A stretch of 64,000 nt of DNA, taken from Tetrahymena thermophila SB210. Taxonomy: Eukaryota; Ciliophora; Oligohymenophorea; Hymenostomatida; Tetrahymenidae. A program made the translations under genes and the position numbers. Positions 26,531-40,077 of the stretch are shown here, piece after piece; position 1 is the first letter of the stretch; each line of letters starts with the position of its first letter. The stretch is from contig NW_002476448.1 of assembly GCF_000189635.1 (NCBI RefSeq), positions 123,079 through 187,078 of the forward strand, read 5' to 3'. The notes beneath the pieces were generated by a model. That model did no database searches. It was not told where the DNA came from and saw only the letters and a program-made list of their open reading frames with translations.

Positions 26531-29500
26531 TCAATTCATTTTGAGTTCCTCAAAAAATATCTCATAAAAATTAAGCTCATCTAATTTTATTTAATAATAA
26601 ATAAATAAATAAATTGGTAATAAAATAAAATTAAATTACTTTCATAGTTTTATTTAGAATTTTGTCTTAGTTCTTTAATATCTAATTGTATTTAAGTTTT
26701 TTGATTTTATGTAATTTATATGTTTTCCTCTAATATTATTTTATAAAGCAATTTTAGAGATTTAAGAGCTATTCTAGAGTCATAAACAACAAAAACTAAA
26801 TTCTAAAAAGTACAAAATACTTCAAAAGAGTTTATTAATTGTTGTTCTTAATAATCGTAATTAAGACTTTTTAAAATTAGAATAATAGATTTACTAATTT
26901 TTTATAATTTATATGCAAATAAGCTTTTGTAGTAAAAATAATGTTGCTAGATTATTTTTTTCAAATTTAAATCAGAATTTGAAAGAAGATCTTAAGAAAA
27001 TATTAAGCCCTTAATATGCTTAAATATTTCCTAAATAGCAGTGATTCTTTGAAAATTCTAATTGATGAAAAATATCTTTACTATTAATAAATAGCAAAGT
27101 GCTTGGTAGAGTTTAAATTTACTTTAATCTGTAATTGATGTATTTTTAGAATAACTTATCAATTAAAACATATTATTGGCTTCAGATATTAGATCTTTAG
27201 CCTATTAAATATAACTTTTAATTAAATTTTGTTAATTTTACTATTCTGGAAAATTATTATTTTTTTGAATTGAGTTTTAATAATTTTTTTTTGAGTAAAA
27301 AGAGCTAATATTTTATTACTCTTATTATTCTTCTATATTAATTGAATCTATACTATTTTCAAAGTAAATAGAATTTTTTCTGGGCAAAATATCAAAGTAA
27401 TCTTATTCTCTTTAGTTACTTTTGTTTGTTTAGAAAATATTATTTTAGTTTTTGCTATTTTTAACTATTTATTTAACTATTAAATATAAGATATTAGCTA
27501 ATTAATATTTTCTGCATGCATAAAGCTTAAAAAATTCAAAATATTCTTGTTGATTTAATAAATTAATTGCTTCTTATTAATTTATATTATGCTTTACCAT
27601 TACAGGTTTAATAATTTCTTCAAAAATTTAGTTATTAATTTTATCAGATTAACTCATAAACTTCAATGCCTTTCGAAAGTTTTTTTGCAATAAGTTTATG
27701 CCAGCTATATTATTTAAACTATTTGAAATAGGAATTAAATAAGAAAATCATTAAATCTAATTTACCAGAGAGCAATACCATTTTTATGGGAAATTTATTA
27801 ATATATTAACATAGAATCTTTATAAATGTTTTCCAATTGATTAAATTAGTTAGCTTATTGTACTTTTTCAATTTATTTTACATTTTCTTAAACTTTAAAA
27901 ACAATTTCATTTATCGTAAATATCAAATTCCTTAGCTCTTATGAAGTTTTTATTAATCCTTTCTTAACTTTCTGATTAAACAAATATAAACTATTTATTA
28001 AATATTAAAGAAAATTTTTAAAAAATAAATATTTATTGTATTACGATTTACTGTCACCTTCCTTGATAAATTGAGAAACAATATTTATTGGAATTTCAAA
28101 GTTGAATAATAGGAAATATTTAAGAAGATAGTAAAAAATAAAGACTATAATAAATAAAACAAATGTTTAGGTAGCTGGTATAATAATAAGCATCATCTGA
28201 GTTAGTTTTGTTACGCTCTATATGTCTTAATCTATTTTTTCAAGAGGTATTGCTTTTGCATAATAAGCTATATAAATACTAAACTATTCTGTCAAAGTTC
28301 CAAAGCAAATTTAAATTGGAGTAAATATAGTTAAATATTCTTAACTATTCTTAGTTATAGTTATTTTTTCTGAGTTATTAATAGAAATAGGTTTACAATC
28401 TCTGTTTACTTATTGAGTCATCATTAAAAATTTTGTTAAATTTTTATAATTTTCTATTTCGAAGTCATTATTCATAGAATCAGAAAACTCAACTTCTAAT
28501 ATTGTTTATTCTTAGGCTTTTATTAATTAATTAATTTGGTTTTAAAATCATTCTATTTAATTTTAAATAGAGGAAAATAAAACATCAATAAAATGTAAAT
28601 TAAAAGCTTTAAAAGTAAAAATATTTTTTATGATAACAGCTTGTAAATATATTTACTACTTTTAATTTTATAAAATTTCATAAATTTCAAATAACTGACA
28701 TAAAATAATAATAATAATAATAAGAAGGTTTATCTCAAGATCTAAATAAAATTTAGCTCTTCAAAAAAATGTAAATTTTAAATTAGATATTTATAATATT
28801 TTTTTTATCAATATTTAATATTTTTATATTACTACCTTAAAATACTTTTTATAATAGAATTATTAAATTTATCTGTTTTAAGTCCTTAAATGTTAAATTG
28901 ATATCAATTTTATGATATTTTAAAATTTACTTTTGAAAAATAAAATTTCATGATTTTTTTAAGGAAAAAGATTCTATTAAAAATTTTTAAGATATTAAGT
29001 TAAAAATGTCATATTAAAGAAAAATTTTGTAAAAATAAAATTTTTTTTAAACCATTACTAAAACTCATTTAAGGATGAGCAAAGACATAAGGTACAAAAT
29101 CTGTAGATTTAAGATCAGTATTTGTTGAAACTAAGTATGAATAATCTATGCTTTATTCACTTAATGCGAATCTAAACAAGAGATATTTAAGATCTAAATC
29201 TATAGCAAACACAGCATCTTATTATTTATTAATTTGGACGGTAATTGAAGTAGTTGTATTTTGAGATAAAACAACTTTGAAAGTGCTAGTAGAGCACACT
29301 GCTTTTGATGCGATATCTACATAAGGTTGTGAGTAAGTGCTAAATTTAATATTTTTTTAATGAGTAAAATTTAAGATCTTAAATTTTGATATAATTAAGA
29401 AATTACATGTAAAATATGTTATCACTTTATTAATACCAGGGTCTACATCTCCAATCTAATGGAGTTAATCTTTTCATGTTAAAGTAAGGGCAAGAACATG

Positions 29501-30598
29501 GATTATTTATATCACCACAAGTTTCTCCACTATCATCTTGATATTAAAATCCATTAAACTAGCTAGTATTTGTATAAATATACTCAGAGTAGCTTCCATT
29601 TGTATTCACTTAACAACTATATGGTCCTCCAAATTAAGGCTAACTAAGCACGCTATCACTTATAATTAAATTGCTATTATATTTTACATAAAATAATTTT
29701 TTTTAAAAAAAAATTAATAAATAAAATTTATTTACTAAGATTAGATTTCAAAAAATAACCCATCTGATTATCTAGCTAAATATATTCCTGCTGCTTAAAT
29801 TGTATCATATTATTGATTAAAAATATATGAAACTCCAAATATTTATTATAAACCCATTTTAACAATAAATTATTTCTATTCATTATTTAATTAGTCCCAA
29901 TCATTTGTCATTTGATAACTCCATGTTGAATACTATGACTTTTCTATGTTAATTTAAAAATAAATTGTTGTAAAATTATTTAATTTTTTAAGTTTACCAT
30001 ATTAAACATAATCAACAAAATTGTATAATTATTAATTGTAGTCATTATAATTATCAATACATGTTTAATTTTAATAGCAAAACTTAATTTAGCCACAATA
30101 ATCTTTAAGTTAATATCCATTCGTAATTAAAAAATTAGGTTTAACTTGGCCTTTTGAGTACCTCTCAGGTTATTTATCTTCCCAAGATACTTTATTCCAA
30201 AAAAATAAATATTATTACCAATATACCCATCTTTTTATTTTAACAGTTAATAATACCTAATTCATCAAAACTAAATTTTTAATCCATCAAATTTTAAGTA
30301 AGAGTCCCAAATGTCTATGTTATTGAAGTAATTTTTTAAAACTATTATGAGATTATCATTCTTTCTGAAAAGCTAGCAAAGCCTAAGTACATATTATACC
30401 TTTTTAGAACATATTCTTTCAGTTATTATTCCCTATATTATATATTTAAAATGTCATTTTTAACATGTAAGTTTAAATTATTTACACTTAGACTTGGTAA
30501 AATTTAAGCATCAATATGACCATTAATAATATTCCAAAAATAAGAGTTAATATATAAGGAAAAAATATCTTAATAATTCTTTTATACTGCTCTCTCAT
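26531..30598 (-). CDS. Cache-domain two-TM receptor, group B copy 3
   Basis: ATG at 30596-30598 (MREQYKRI, with CAG as the fourth codon), exon 1 30486-30598, TGA at 26531-26533, C-terminus EELKMN. The block for WRCRPWY is at about 29430 and begins taccagggtctacatc, a silent variant of its sisters. The distal Cache half is near 29060-29340, TM2 and FEIPI near 28040-28150, and the ACRKYQLANI block near 27490-27530. It is more diverged from copies 1 and 2 than those are from each other, for instance around 26820-26990 and 27230-27350. The parts I checked stay open. It lies 847 bp above the start of copy 2, with a tail relic in the spacer. Confidence 0.86.
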
Positions 30599-30839
30599 AC
30601 TTTTTGCATAAGTAGGTATCCTAAGTAGAACTTTTTATATAACTTAAGTATTACTTAAATTACTTGGCTTTAATACTAATTTTTTTAAATAAATATTATG
30701 TAATTAATTTGAGGGTATGGAATTCTTTTTTGCAAATAAACTAATTCAATTACAAATTACTTTTATATACTTTAAAAAAATAAAGGATAATAAATTCAAA
30801 GATTCTATTAAAAAAAATACATATTCATAATTTTTTAAA

Positions 30840-31290
30840 AAGTATTTTAATTGTATAGATAAATACAAAGATTTTATTTTAAAAAAATATTTTACTCATT
30901 ATTTTTAAAAAAAGATTTTAATTGTATATGCATCTCTAAAACGGCTTTTTAAATAAATATCTTATTCAATAAAAATCTAGTGAGCTGCTTTCAAATTATA
31001 ATTTTTGAATGCTTATAATTTTATCAATTAATTTAACTGACTTATAAGCTATCCGAGGATCATAATAGCAAAAAATTATAATTCAATATTGTTAAATGCC
31101 AAAAAGTTTGTAAAATATAAAATAGGAATTTTAAAAAAAAGACTTTTTAAACTTAACTTTAAAGATTTTTTATAAATCTAACTATTGGAAATAAAATAGT
31201 CTTCTATAATTGTAATAAATTTATTGTAGAATAACTTGTAAATTATAATAAGTTATTAACTGTATGATTTGTTAATAGTATCAATGATTG
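30840..31290 (-). pseudogene. Third relic of the same receptor 3' end
   Basis: Matches about 35950-36360 of gene 35878-39541: catctctaaaacggcttttt, then cttataagctatccgaggat (the YDPRIAYK coding block), caatattgttaaatg, and ttattgtagaataacttgta. The terminal DELNFFELF exon is missing or unrecognisable. It is the longest of the three spacer relics in the cytoplasmic exon and lies between group B copies 3 and 4. Confidence 0.7.
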
Positions 31291-31482
31291 TAAAATTATT
31301 ATTTTCAAGATTTCTTGTAAATTTTTGGGTAAAATTATGCTTATATAAATTATTTTTAATATTGTATATTACTATTTATAGAGTATTCAATATAAATACT
31401 GCAAAAATAAATAAAATAAATTGCAAACAAAATTAAAGGATAAAGATATTATTTTTAAATTAATTTATTTTTAATTTTTATT

Positions 31483-34400
31483 TCAATTCATTTTGAGTTC
31501 CTCAAAAAATATCTCATAAAAATTAAGCTCATCTGATTTTATTTAATAATAAATAAATAATTGGATAAGTATAAAAATGAAATTAAATTACTTACTTTTA
31601 TAGTTTTCTTAAGAATTTTTTCTTAGTACTTTAATATCTAATTATATTTAAGTTATTTGATTTTATGTAATTAATATGTTTTCCTCTAATATTATTTTAT
31701 AAAGCAATTTTAGAGATTTAAGAGCTATTCTAGAGTCATAAACAACAAAAACTAAATTCTAAAAAGTACAAAATAATTCAAGAGATTTTATTAATTGCTG
31801 TTCTTAATAATCGTAATTAATACTTTTTAAAGCTAGAATAATAGATTTACTAATTTTTTATAATTTATATGCAAATAAGCTTTTGTAGTAAAAATAATGT
31901 TGCTAGATAATTTTTTTCAAATTTGAATCTGAATTTGAAAGAAGATCTTAAGAAAATATTAATCCCTTAATATGCTTAAATATTTCCTAAACAGCAGTGA
32001 TTCTTTGAAAATTCTAATTGATGAAAAATATCTTTACTATTAATAAATAGCAAAGTGCTTGGTAGAGTTTAAATTTACCTTGATTTGTAATTGATGTGTT
32101 TTTAGAATAACTTATCAATTAAAACATATTATTGGCTTCAGATATTAGATCTTTGGCCTATTAAGTATATGTTTTAATTAAATTTTATTCATTTTACTAT
32201 TCTACAAAATTATTATTTTTATGAATTGGGTTTTAATAAAATTTTTGTGAAAATCTTTTAGAGTAAAAAGAGTTAATATGCTATGGTTACTATTGTTATT
32301 TTTCTAAATCTTTACTATTTTCAAAGTAAATGGAATCTTTGCTGAGTAAAATATCAAAGTAATCTTACTCTCTTGAGTCTCTTTTTATTGTTTACAAAAT
32401 GTTTTAGGTATTTTTAGCTATTTATTTAGCTATTAAATATAAGATATTAGCTAACTAATATTTTCTGCATGCATAAAGCTTGAAAAATTCAAAATATTCT
32501 TGTTGGTTTAATATATCAATAGCTTCCTACTAATTTACATTATGCTTTACCATTATAGGTTTAATAATTTCGTCAAAAATTTAGTTATTAATTTAATCAG
32601 ATTAACTCATAAACTACAATGCCTTTCCAAAATTTTTTTGCAATAAGTTTATGCCAGCTATGTTATTTAAACTATTTCAAAAAGGAATTAAATAAGAAAA
32701 TTATTAAATGTAATTTACCAAAGAGCAATACCATTTTTATGGGAAATTTGTTAATAAATTAACATAGAAGTTTTATAAATTTCTTCCAATTTATCAAATT
32801 AATTAGCTTATTTTATTTTTTCAATTTATTTTACATTTTCTTAAACTTTAAAAACAATTTCATTTATCGTAAATATCAAATTCCTTAGCTCTTATGAAGT
32901 TTTCATTTATCCTTTCTTAACTCTCTTATTAAACAAATATAAACTATTTATTAAATACGAAATAAAGGTTTTTTAAAAGCAAAATAAATGTTTTTTGTAT
33001 TACGATTTGCAGTCAGCTTCTTTGATGAATTGAGAAACAATATTTATTGGAATTTCAAAGTTGAATAATAGGAAATATTTAAGAAGATAGTAAAAAATAA
33101 AGACTATAATAAATAAAACAAATGATTAGGAAACTGGTATAATAACAAGCATGGTTTGAGTTAGTTTTGTTACACTCTAAATCTCTTAATCTATTTTTTC
33201 AAGGGATATTGCTTTTGCATAATAAGCTATATAAACGCTAAACTATTCTGTAAAAGTTCCAAAGCAAATTTAAATTGGAGTAAATATAGTCAAATATTCT
33301 TAACCATTTTTAGTTATAGTTATTTTTTCTGTATCAGTAATAGAAATAGGTTTACAATCTTTATTTGCTTATTGAGTCATCATTAAAAATTTTGTTAAAT
33401 TTTTATAATTTTAAATTTCAAAGTCTTTGTTCATAGAATCAGAAAACTCAACTTCTAATATTGTTTATTCTTAGGCTTTTATATATTAAATTTAATTTAA
33501 AATATTTAAAATCATTCAATTTACTTTTAAATAGAGGAAAACATCAATAAAATTTAAATCAAAAGTTGTAAAAAAATTTTTTTTAATTAAGCTTTTTTAT
33601 ATAATAACTTCTTGTAAGCATATTTACTACTTTTAATTTTATATGAATATCACAAATTTCAAATAATTAATATAAAATAATAACAAAAAGGTTTATCTCA
33701 ACATCTAAATAAAAGTTAGCTCTTCAAAAAAATTAAATTTTAAATTAGATATTTGTAATATTAATATTTAATATTTTCATTTTACTACCTTAAAACACAA
33801 TTAATAATAGAATTTATAAATTTATTTTCTTTAATTCCTTAAATGTAAATTAATATCAATTTTATGATTTATTTAAAATTATTTTAGAAAAAATTTAATT
33901 TCTGAGTTTGTTTTTAAGGAATTAGATTCTATCATAATTTTTAAATAAATCATAAATTAAAAAGACATATAAAAGATGTATTTTGTATAATAAAATTTTT
34001 TAAAAGATTACTAAAATTCATTTAAGGATGAGCAAACACCTAAGGTAAAAAATCTGTTGATTTAGGATCAGTATTTGTGGAAACTAAGTATGAATAATCT
34101 ATGTTTTATTCACTTGATGAAAATCTAGACAATAGATGTTAAAGATCTATATCTGTAGCATATACAGCATCTTATTATTAGTTAATTTAATCGATGATTG
34201 AAGCAGTTGTATTTTGAGATAAAACAACTTTGAAAGTGCTAGTAGAGCACACTGTTTTTGATGAAATATCTACATAGGGTTGTGAGAAAGTACTAAATTT
34301 AATAATTTTTTTAATTAGTAAAATTATGTAAGTTAAATCTTGATAAATTAAGAAATTACATGTAAAATATGTTATCACTTTATTAATACCAAGGTCTACA

Positions 34401-35546
34401 TCTCCAATCTAATGGAGTTAATCTTTTCATGTTAAAGTAAGGGCAAGAGCATGGATTATTTATATCACCACAAGTCTCTCCACCATCATCTTGATATTAA
34501 AACCCATAAAACTAGCTAGCATTTGTATAAATATACTCAGAGTAGCTTCCATTTGTATTCACTGAACAATTATATGGTCCACCAAATTAAGGCTAGCTAA
34601 GCACGCTATCACTTATAATTAAATTGCTATAGTATTTATATAAAATAATTTTTTTAAAATAAATAAATAAAATTTATTAACTAAGATAAGATATCATATT
34701 GTAGCCCATCTGATTATCTAGCTAAATATATTCCTATTGCTTAAATTACATCATTTTATTGATTAAAAATATATGAAACTCCAAATATTTATTATAAATC
34801 CATTTTAACAATAAATTATTTCTATTCATTATTTAATTAGTCCCAATCATTTGTCATTTGATAACTCCATGTTGAATACTATGATTTTTCTATGTTAATT
34901 TGAAATAAATTTTTGTAAAGTTATTTAAATTTTAAAGTTTACCATATTAAACATAATCAATAAAATTGTATATTTGTTAATTGTAATCATTATAATTATC
35001 AATACAATCTTGATTTTAATAACAAAATTTGATTAAGCCACAATAATCTTTAAGTTAATATCCATTCATAATTAAAAAATTAGGTTTGACTTGGCCTTTT
35101 GAGTACCTCTCAGGTTATTTATCCTCCCAAGATACTTTATTTCAAAAGAAATAAATATTATTACTAATATACCCATCTAATTAATATAAACAGTTTTTAT
35201 TACCTAATTCATCAAAATTAAATTTTTAATCCATTAAATATTAAGTAAGAGTCCCAAATGTCTATGTTATTGAAGTAATTTTTTAAAATGATTATGTAAT
35301 TATTATTCTTTCTGAAAAGCTAGCAAATTCTAGGTACATGTTATACCTTTTTACGACATATTCTTTCAGTTATTATTCCCTATATTATATTTTTAAAATA
35401 TCACTGTTAACATGATAAGTTTAAATTATTTACACTTAGACTTAGTAAAATTTAAGCATCAATATAACCATTAATAATATTCCAAAAATAAGAGCTAATA
35501 TATAAGGAAAAAATATCTTAACAATTCTTTTATACTGTTCTTTCAT
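31483..35546 (-). CDS. Cache-domain two-TM receptor, group B copy 4
   Basis: ATG at 35544-35546 gives MKEQYKRI, a Lys where the other three have Arg. Exon 1 is 35434-35546 and TGA is at 31483-31485. The distal Cache exon contains FSQPYVDISSKTVCSTSTFK near 34210-34290, and WRCRPWY is near 34385. TM2 and FEIPI are near 33010-33110, ACRKYQLANI near 32440-32480, and YDSRIALKSLK near 31700-31740. Its upstream neighbour is the intact gene 35878-39541, whose 3' end is the source of the relics found upstream of copies 1-3. This gene therefore keeps the ancestral junction, and the other three probably descend from a unit like this one. Confidence 0.87.
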
Positions 35547-35877
35547 TCTTTTTGCATTGGCAGTATCCTAAGTAGAACTATTTAAATAACTTAATTATTA
35601 CTTAAATTGTTTATTTAATTATTTTTTAATAAATGTTGTTTAATATATTTGAGGGTATAGGAAACTTACATACTAATTAGCTTATTCAATTACTAATTTA
35701 CTTTTTTTTACTTTAAAAAAAGAAAAATAAATAAATAAATAAAAACAAATGGTTTTTTAAAAAGTATTTATTTATTTTTTAAATTATATTTAAAATTGAA
35801 TGCATATTTTAATTCATATTACACATAATTAATTTAGATAAGAAACAATAAGCTAATAATATATTAATGAATGACTT

Positions 35878-38800
35878 TCATATAAACATGCTGTTTTTTC
35901 TAGGATTTATTTCTTAGTCTTAATATTTGTTTTCATAAAACAGCTCGAAAAAGTTCAATTCATCTATTTAAAAAAAAATATTTAACTCAAAATTATTAAA
36001 AAAGGATTTTACTTGTGTAGGCATCTCTAAATCGGCTTTTTAATTTTTAAATATCTTATTTAATTAAAATCAAGTGATCTTCTTTCAATTATAAGTTTTG
36101 AATACTTATAATTTTATCAATTAATTTAACTGACTTATAAGCTATTCGAGGATCATAAACACAAGAAAATTAAAGTTCAATATTGTTAAATGTCAATAGA
36201 TTCGTGAAGCATAAATCAGGACTTTTATAAAAAAGACTTTTTAAACTCAATTTTAAAGATTTTTTATAATTAAACTTTCGGAAATAAAATAGGCTTTTAT
36301 AATAGTAATAACTTTATTGTAGAATAACTTGTAAATTTTAATCTGTTGTCTATAAATCGTAATTAACAAAAATTAATTTTTAAATGCAAACAAAGGTTTC
36401 TTCAATTATTGTTAGTCTTTCTATATTTTAATCTATAAGATATACTTTTATAAGAAGCAATAAACTTAAAGCTTAGTACAAAATTAACCTATCTCTTTCA
36501 TTTTAACTTAGAATAGGTGATAAGGACAAAATTTAAAATAGGGTACTTCCTTCATAAATTAAATCTTTTGCTTATAAAATCTAAATCCCTAAATAATCTT
36601 TTTCCTAGAGGCTCTTCTATTCATCAATATAATCACTTTAAGTTATTGTGTGTGTATATTTTGTATAAAACTTATTCGAGTAAAAGAAAGACTCCTTAAA
36701 ATCTTTAAAATCAAGTTGGTTTATTGGACTTGAATTATTTAATTAATATGAAACATTTTTAAATATGGAGTTGTTAGAATTATTTAATTATAAAATTTCA
36801 TCGTATTCCTTATTAGCTTTTCCCTTTTTAAGATGTTTGCAATAGTGGTATAACAAGTTAGCCTATTAGTATTTTCTACAACCACATATCTTCAAAAAGC
36901 TTACCTGGTGCTTGTCTTCACTCAAAATATAGATAGCTTAATTATAGCTTATGTTTTTCTTTTCAATAAAAGGCTAAACTAATTATTAAAGTATTTCATT
37001 GCTTACTTTATTAGATTCATTCATATATAAAAGTGCTTATTTCAAATTTTTTGTAAACATATTTATGACAGATAAATTATTCAAGCTTGTTTAATTTAAT
37101 AAAAACATTCAAATTATATAAAAAAATAAAATTAATATTAATTACCACATCCCTATCCCAGTCTAATGATTGAATGTTTAGAAAATAATTAATTGCTTAA
37201 TCAAAGATTTTTGAATCTAAAAATATGATTGTTCTGATTCCTATTAATTCATTTTTTATTAAACCTTTTCCTAAACTCTCAAGACAACCTTATTAATAGC
37301 TGCTATTAAATTCTTAAGCTCTGAAGAAGTTTTAAGTTCTTAGTTTTCAATTTTTTAGTTGAATATAAAAATGCTATTTAAATTAAAATAATATCAAATT
37401 ATTAAATAAAGCACATAAATTATTTACCTTTAGCAATCAGCATTTTAAATGAATGATGTTAGTATTTATATAGGTATTTCAAAGTTAAATAACAGGAAAT
37501 GTTTGGTAAGATAGTAAAAAATAATAAAAATTAAGATAACTAAACAAGAATAGACAATGAAAATATATTTTATCATAACTGATGCTGCCTAAGTTACTTA
37601 GTAAATGTCCTACTCTATTTTTTCAAATGAAACAGATTTTACAAAATAAGCGTTAATAACGCTAGCCTGCTCATATATATTTCCATAGCATATATAAATA
37701 GGAGCAAATATAGCCAGATATTAAGTATTATTTTTTAATATTGTCCTCATTTAACTATTTTTCTATTTCATTTGCTAATAACAATTCTTATCAACTTCAA
37801 GAGGTTGATTTAAAAATTGTGTTTAATTTTTAAATTATTCAATTTCTAAGTCTTTATTTACTGAGTTAGCAAATTCAGCGTCATAAATCGTTTGAATAAC
37901 AGCTATTATAAAAATATAAATAAGTTAATAAATATTTATTTAGAAAGAATGATAAAATCATATTTAAATATAAAATAAGATAGAAAAATAACAATGAATA
38001 TACTATTATTCATATCTGGATGAGCTATAACTAAAGGAGAGTAAACATCTGAAGTTGTTGAAGGATTAGTAGAAATCAAGTACTAATATTCAATATTAAG
38101 TACAGTATTATTTGAATATCTCTCTAATATCTGAGTTAAATCAAGATCTATTGCTATTACAGCATCTTACTAATAATTTTATTCATCATAAATAGATGCA
38201 TTACTATTTTGCTTTGGTATAACTACTTTAAAGGTTTAAGTTGAAGCTACTACGAGAGGATTAGCATTAATATATGGTTGACCAAATGAACTATATATAG
38301 AAGATTATATAAAATTTATAATTACAAATTTAAAAATTGATATCGTTTTATTTACATGTAAAATGAGCTATTTGAATTTGTATACCAAGGTCTGCATCTC
38401 CAGTCTATCGGAAATAATCTTTTTTCATTATAGTAAATGCATTCAGTACAGGGATGAGTAGCATTTCCACAGGGTTGTCCAAAAATATCTTCATACTAAA
38501 ATGCATTAAACTAATCAATATCTGTGTATTTATATTCTTTATATTATCCATCAATTAAGTCATCACACCCAAATGGCCCGCCATAATTTTCATTGTTTAT
38601 TGGTGGAAAGTTCATTAAGGTATTGCTTTTATTTACAATCAATATTAAATCTAAAATAATTTTGAAATTTAATATTACAATAAAAGTATAGAATAGTTCA
38701 TACCATCTTCTTACCTAGCAGAGTATATGAAGCTAGGTAAGATTATATCATCAGATAACTTATTAATTACAAGGGTTTAAATAAATATTCTATTTAAATC

Positions 38801-39541
38801 GATTTTTATTAAATATTATTTTTAAGACTTGGTTAAATTCTACCACACTGATGCTTGCTGATACGAAAAAGTTGAATATTAAGCCTTTTCTTCATTAAAA
38901 GAAAATTAAATGAATTTATTTTGAATTAATCATGATATTTTAAATTTACCATATTATATTTAATCATCCATATAATTTATCTATTAAGAAAATGTATAGT
39001 AATTTTGTATACAAGTTTAGTCATGCCCACACTATTAAAATGAGTGACAGAAATCTTTCATTTAATATGTACTTGAAATCAAAAAATTAGCTTTATTATA
39101 GCCATTAGAATACCTCTCTGTAACTTTATCATCCCATGCAACTGATTTTATTTTTTAAATTTAAAATAAGATTGTAAATTTAAAGTTGTTTGTTTACCAA
39201 TATCATCAAAAGAATACATATCACTCATCAATTGTTAAGTTAATATCCCCATTCGCTAGTTGAAAGAAGTAATTTTTTGATATTAGAAAGTTAAAAATAT
39301 CTTTTCCGAGTAACTCATGAAGCTTAAGTAGTCTTAATATCTTTCAAGTGCATAATCTCTGAGTACATTTTCGCTAATTAGTAAAAAGAATATATTAAGA
39401 AGATCACAAATAAAATATTTACAGATTAATCTAATAGAAATAAAACATCAATAAGCACAATAGTGTCGTTCCAATTATTAATACGAAAATATAAGGGAAA
39501 AATACTTTCAGTAATCTTTTTTATTCTTCACTTAATTTCAT
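35878..39541 (-). CDS. Cache-domain two-TM receptor, parent of the spacer relics
   Basis: ATG at 39539-39541 (MKLSEEQKRLLKVFFPYIFV), exon 1 39423-39541 (119 nt, the group C length). TGA at 35878-35880. The extracellular block reads YGGPFGCDDLIDGQYKEYKY, then a CGN..HPCTECIYYN stretch and WRCRPWY (38390-38590). The distal Cache half is near 38020-38300, TM2 near 37500-37600, and FEIPI just below it. The tail includes VYDPRIAYKSVKLI (about 36130-36170) and ends DELNFFELFYENKYQD, with an extension through KNSMFI that is longer than in most copies. The N-terminus resembles group C, while its 3' tail has been copied into the group B spacers. The sensor role is inferred from the Cache fold. Confidence 0.86.
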
Positions 39542-40077
39542 TAGTCTGTTAAATTTATTTTATGTAATTATTAAGTAGTAGAACTATTAAAAAAATTAGA
39601 TTGATTTTTTGTTTAATTTACTTTCAAATAAAACTAATTACTAACTAACTAACTATATAACTAATTTTTTTTTAATCAAAAACTTAATAAACCAATAATA
39701 TGAAAAAATTTATTTTTCATTTTTAGATAAATAAAATAAGTTAACTCTCACTATAAATAACTCTTTAAAGCAAATAAAAAAAAGTTTTTGCAATATATTA
39801 TCTAAATTTTAAATTTTACCAAGAATTTTATGCACCATAGATAGTTTAAATAGATAGGAATAAATATAAATATTGTTTTTAATTAATGAAAAAATTAGAA
39901 TTTTTAAAAATATTTTTAATTTTAATTAAAAAAGATCTTAAATATGGATAATATACACTATTATATATTAACAAAAAAATTACGAAATATTTCAATGATT
40001 TTAATATTTTTATTATTTTTAATAACTGATTTAAATAATGATAATTTATTACTAAAATATTTTTAAGTATTACTTAT
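39542..40077. other. Spacer with short tetranucleotide tracts
   Basis: A 536-bp AT-rich spacer between the start of gene 35878-39541 and the stop of gene 40078-43824. It has an actaactaactaac tract near 39640-39655. The part at about 39900-40040 is repeated, with changes, at 44820-44940 and 46730-46860, in each case as the 3' flank of a group C gene. No exon is recognised. Confidence 0.5.

Noticed and set aside
36517..36699. Plus-strand 60-residue open frame
   Set aside because: Antisense shadow of the cytoplasmic exon of gene 35878-39541.
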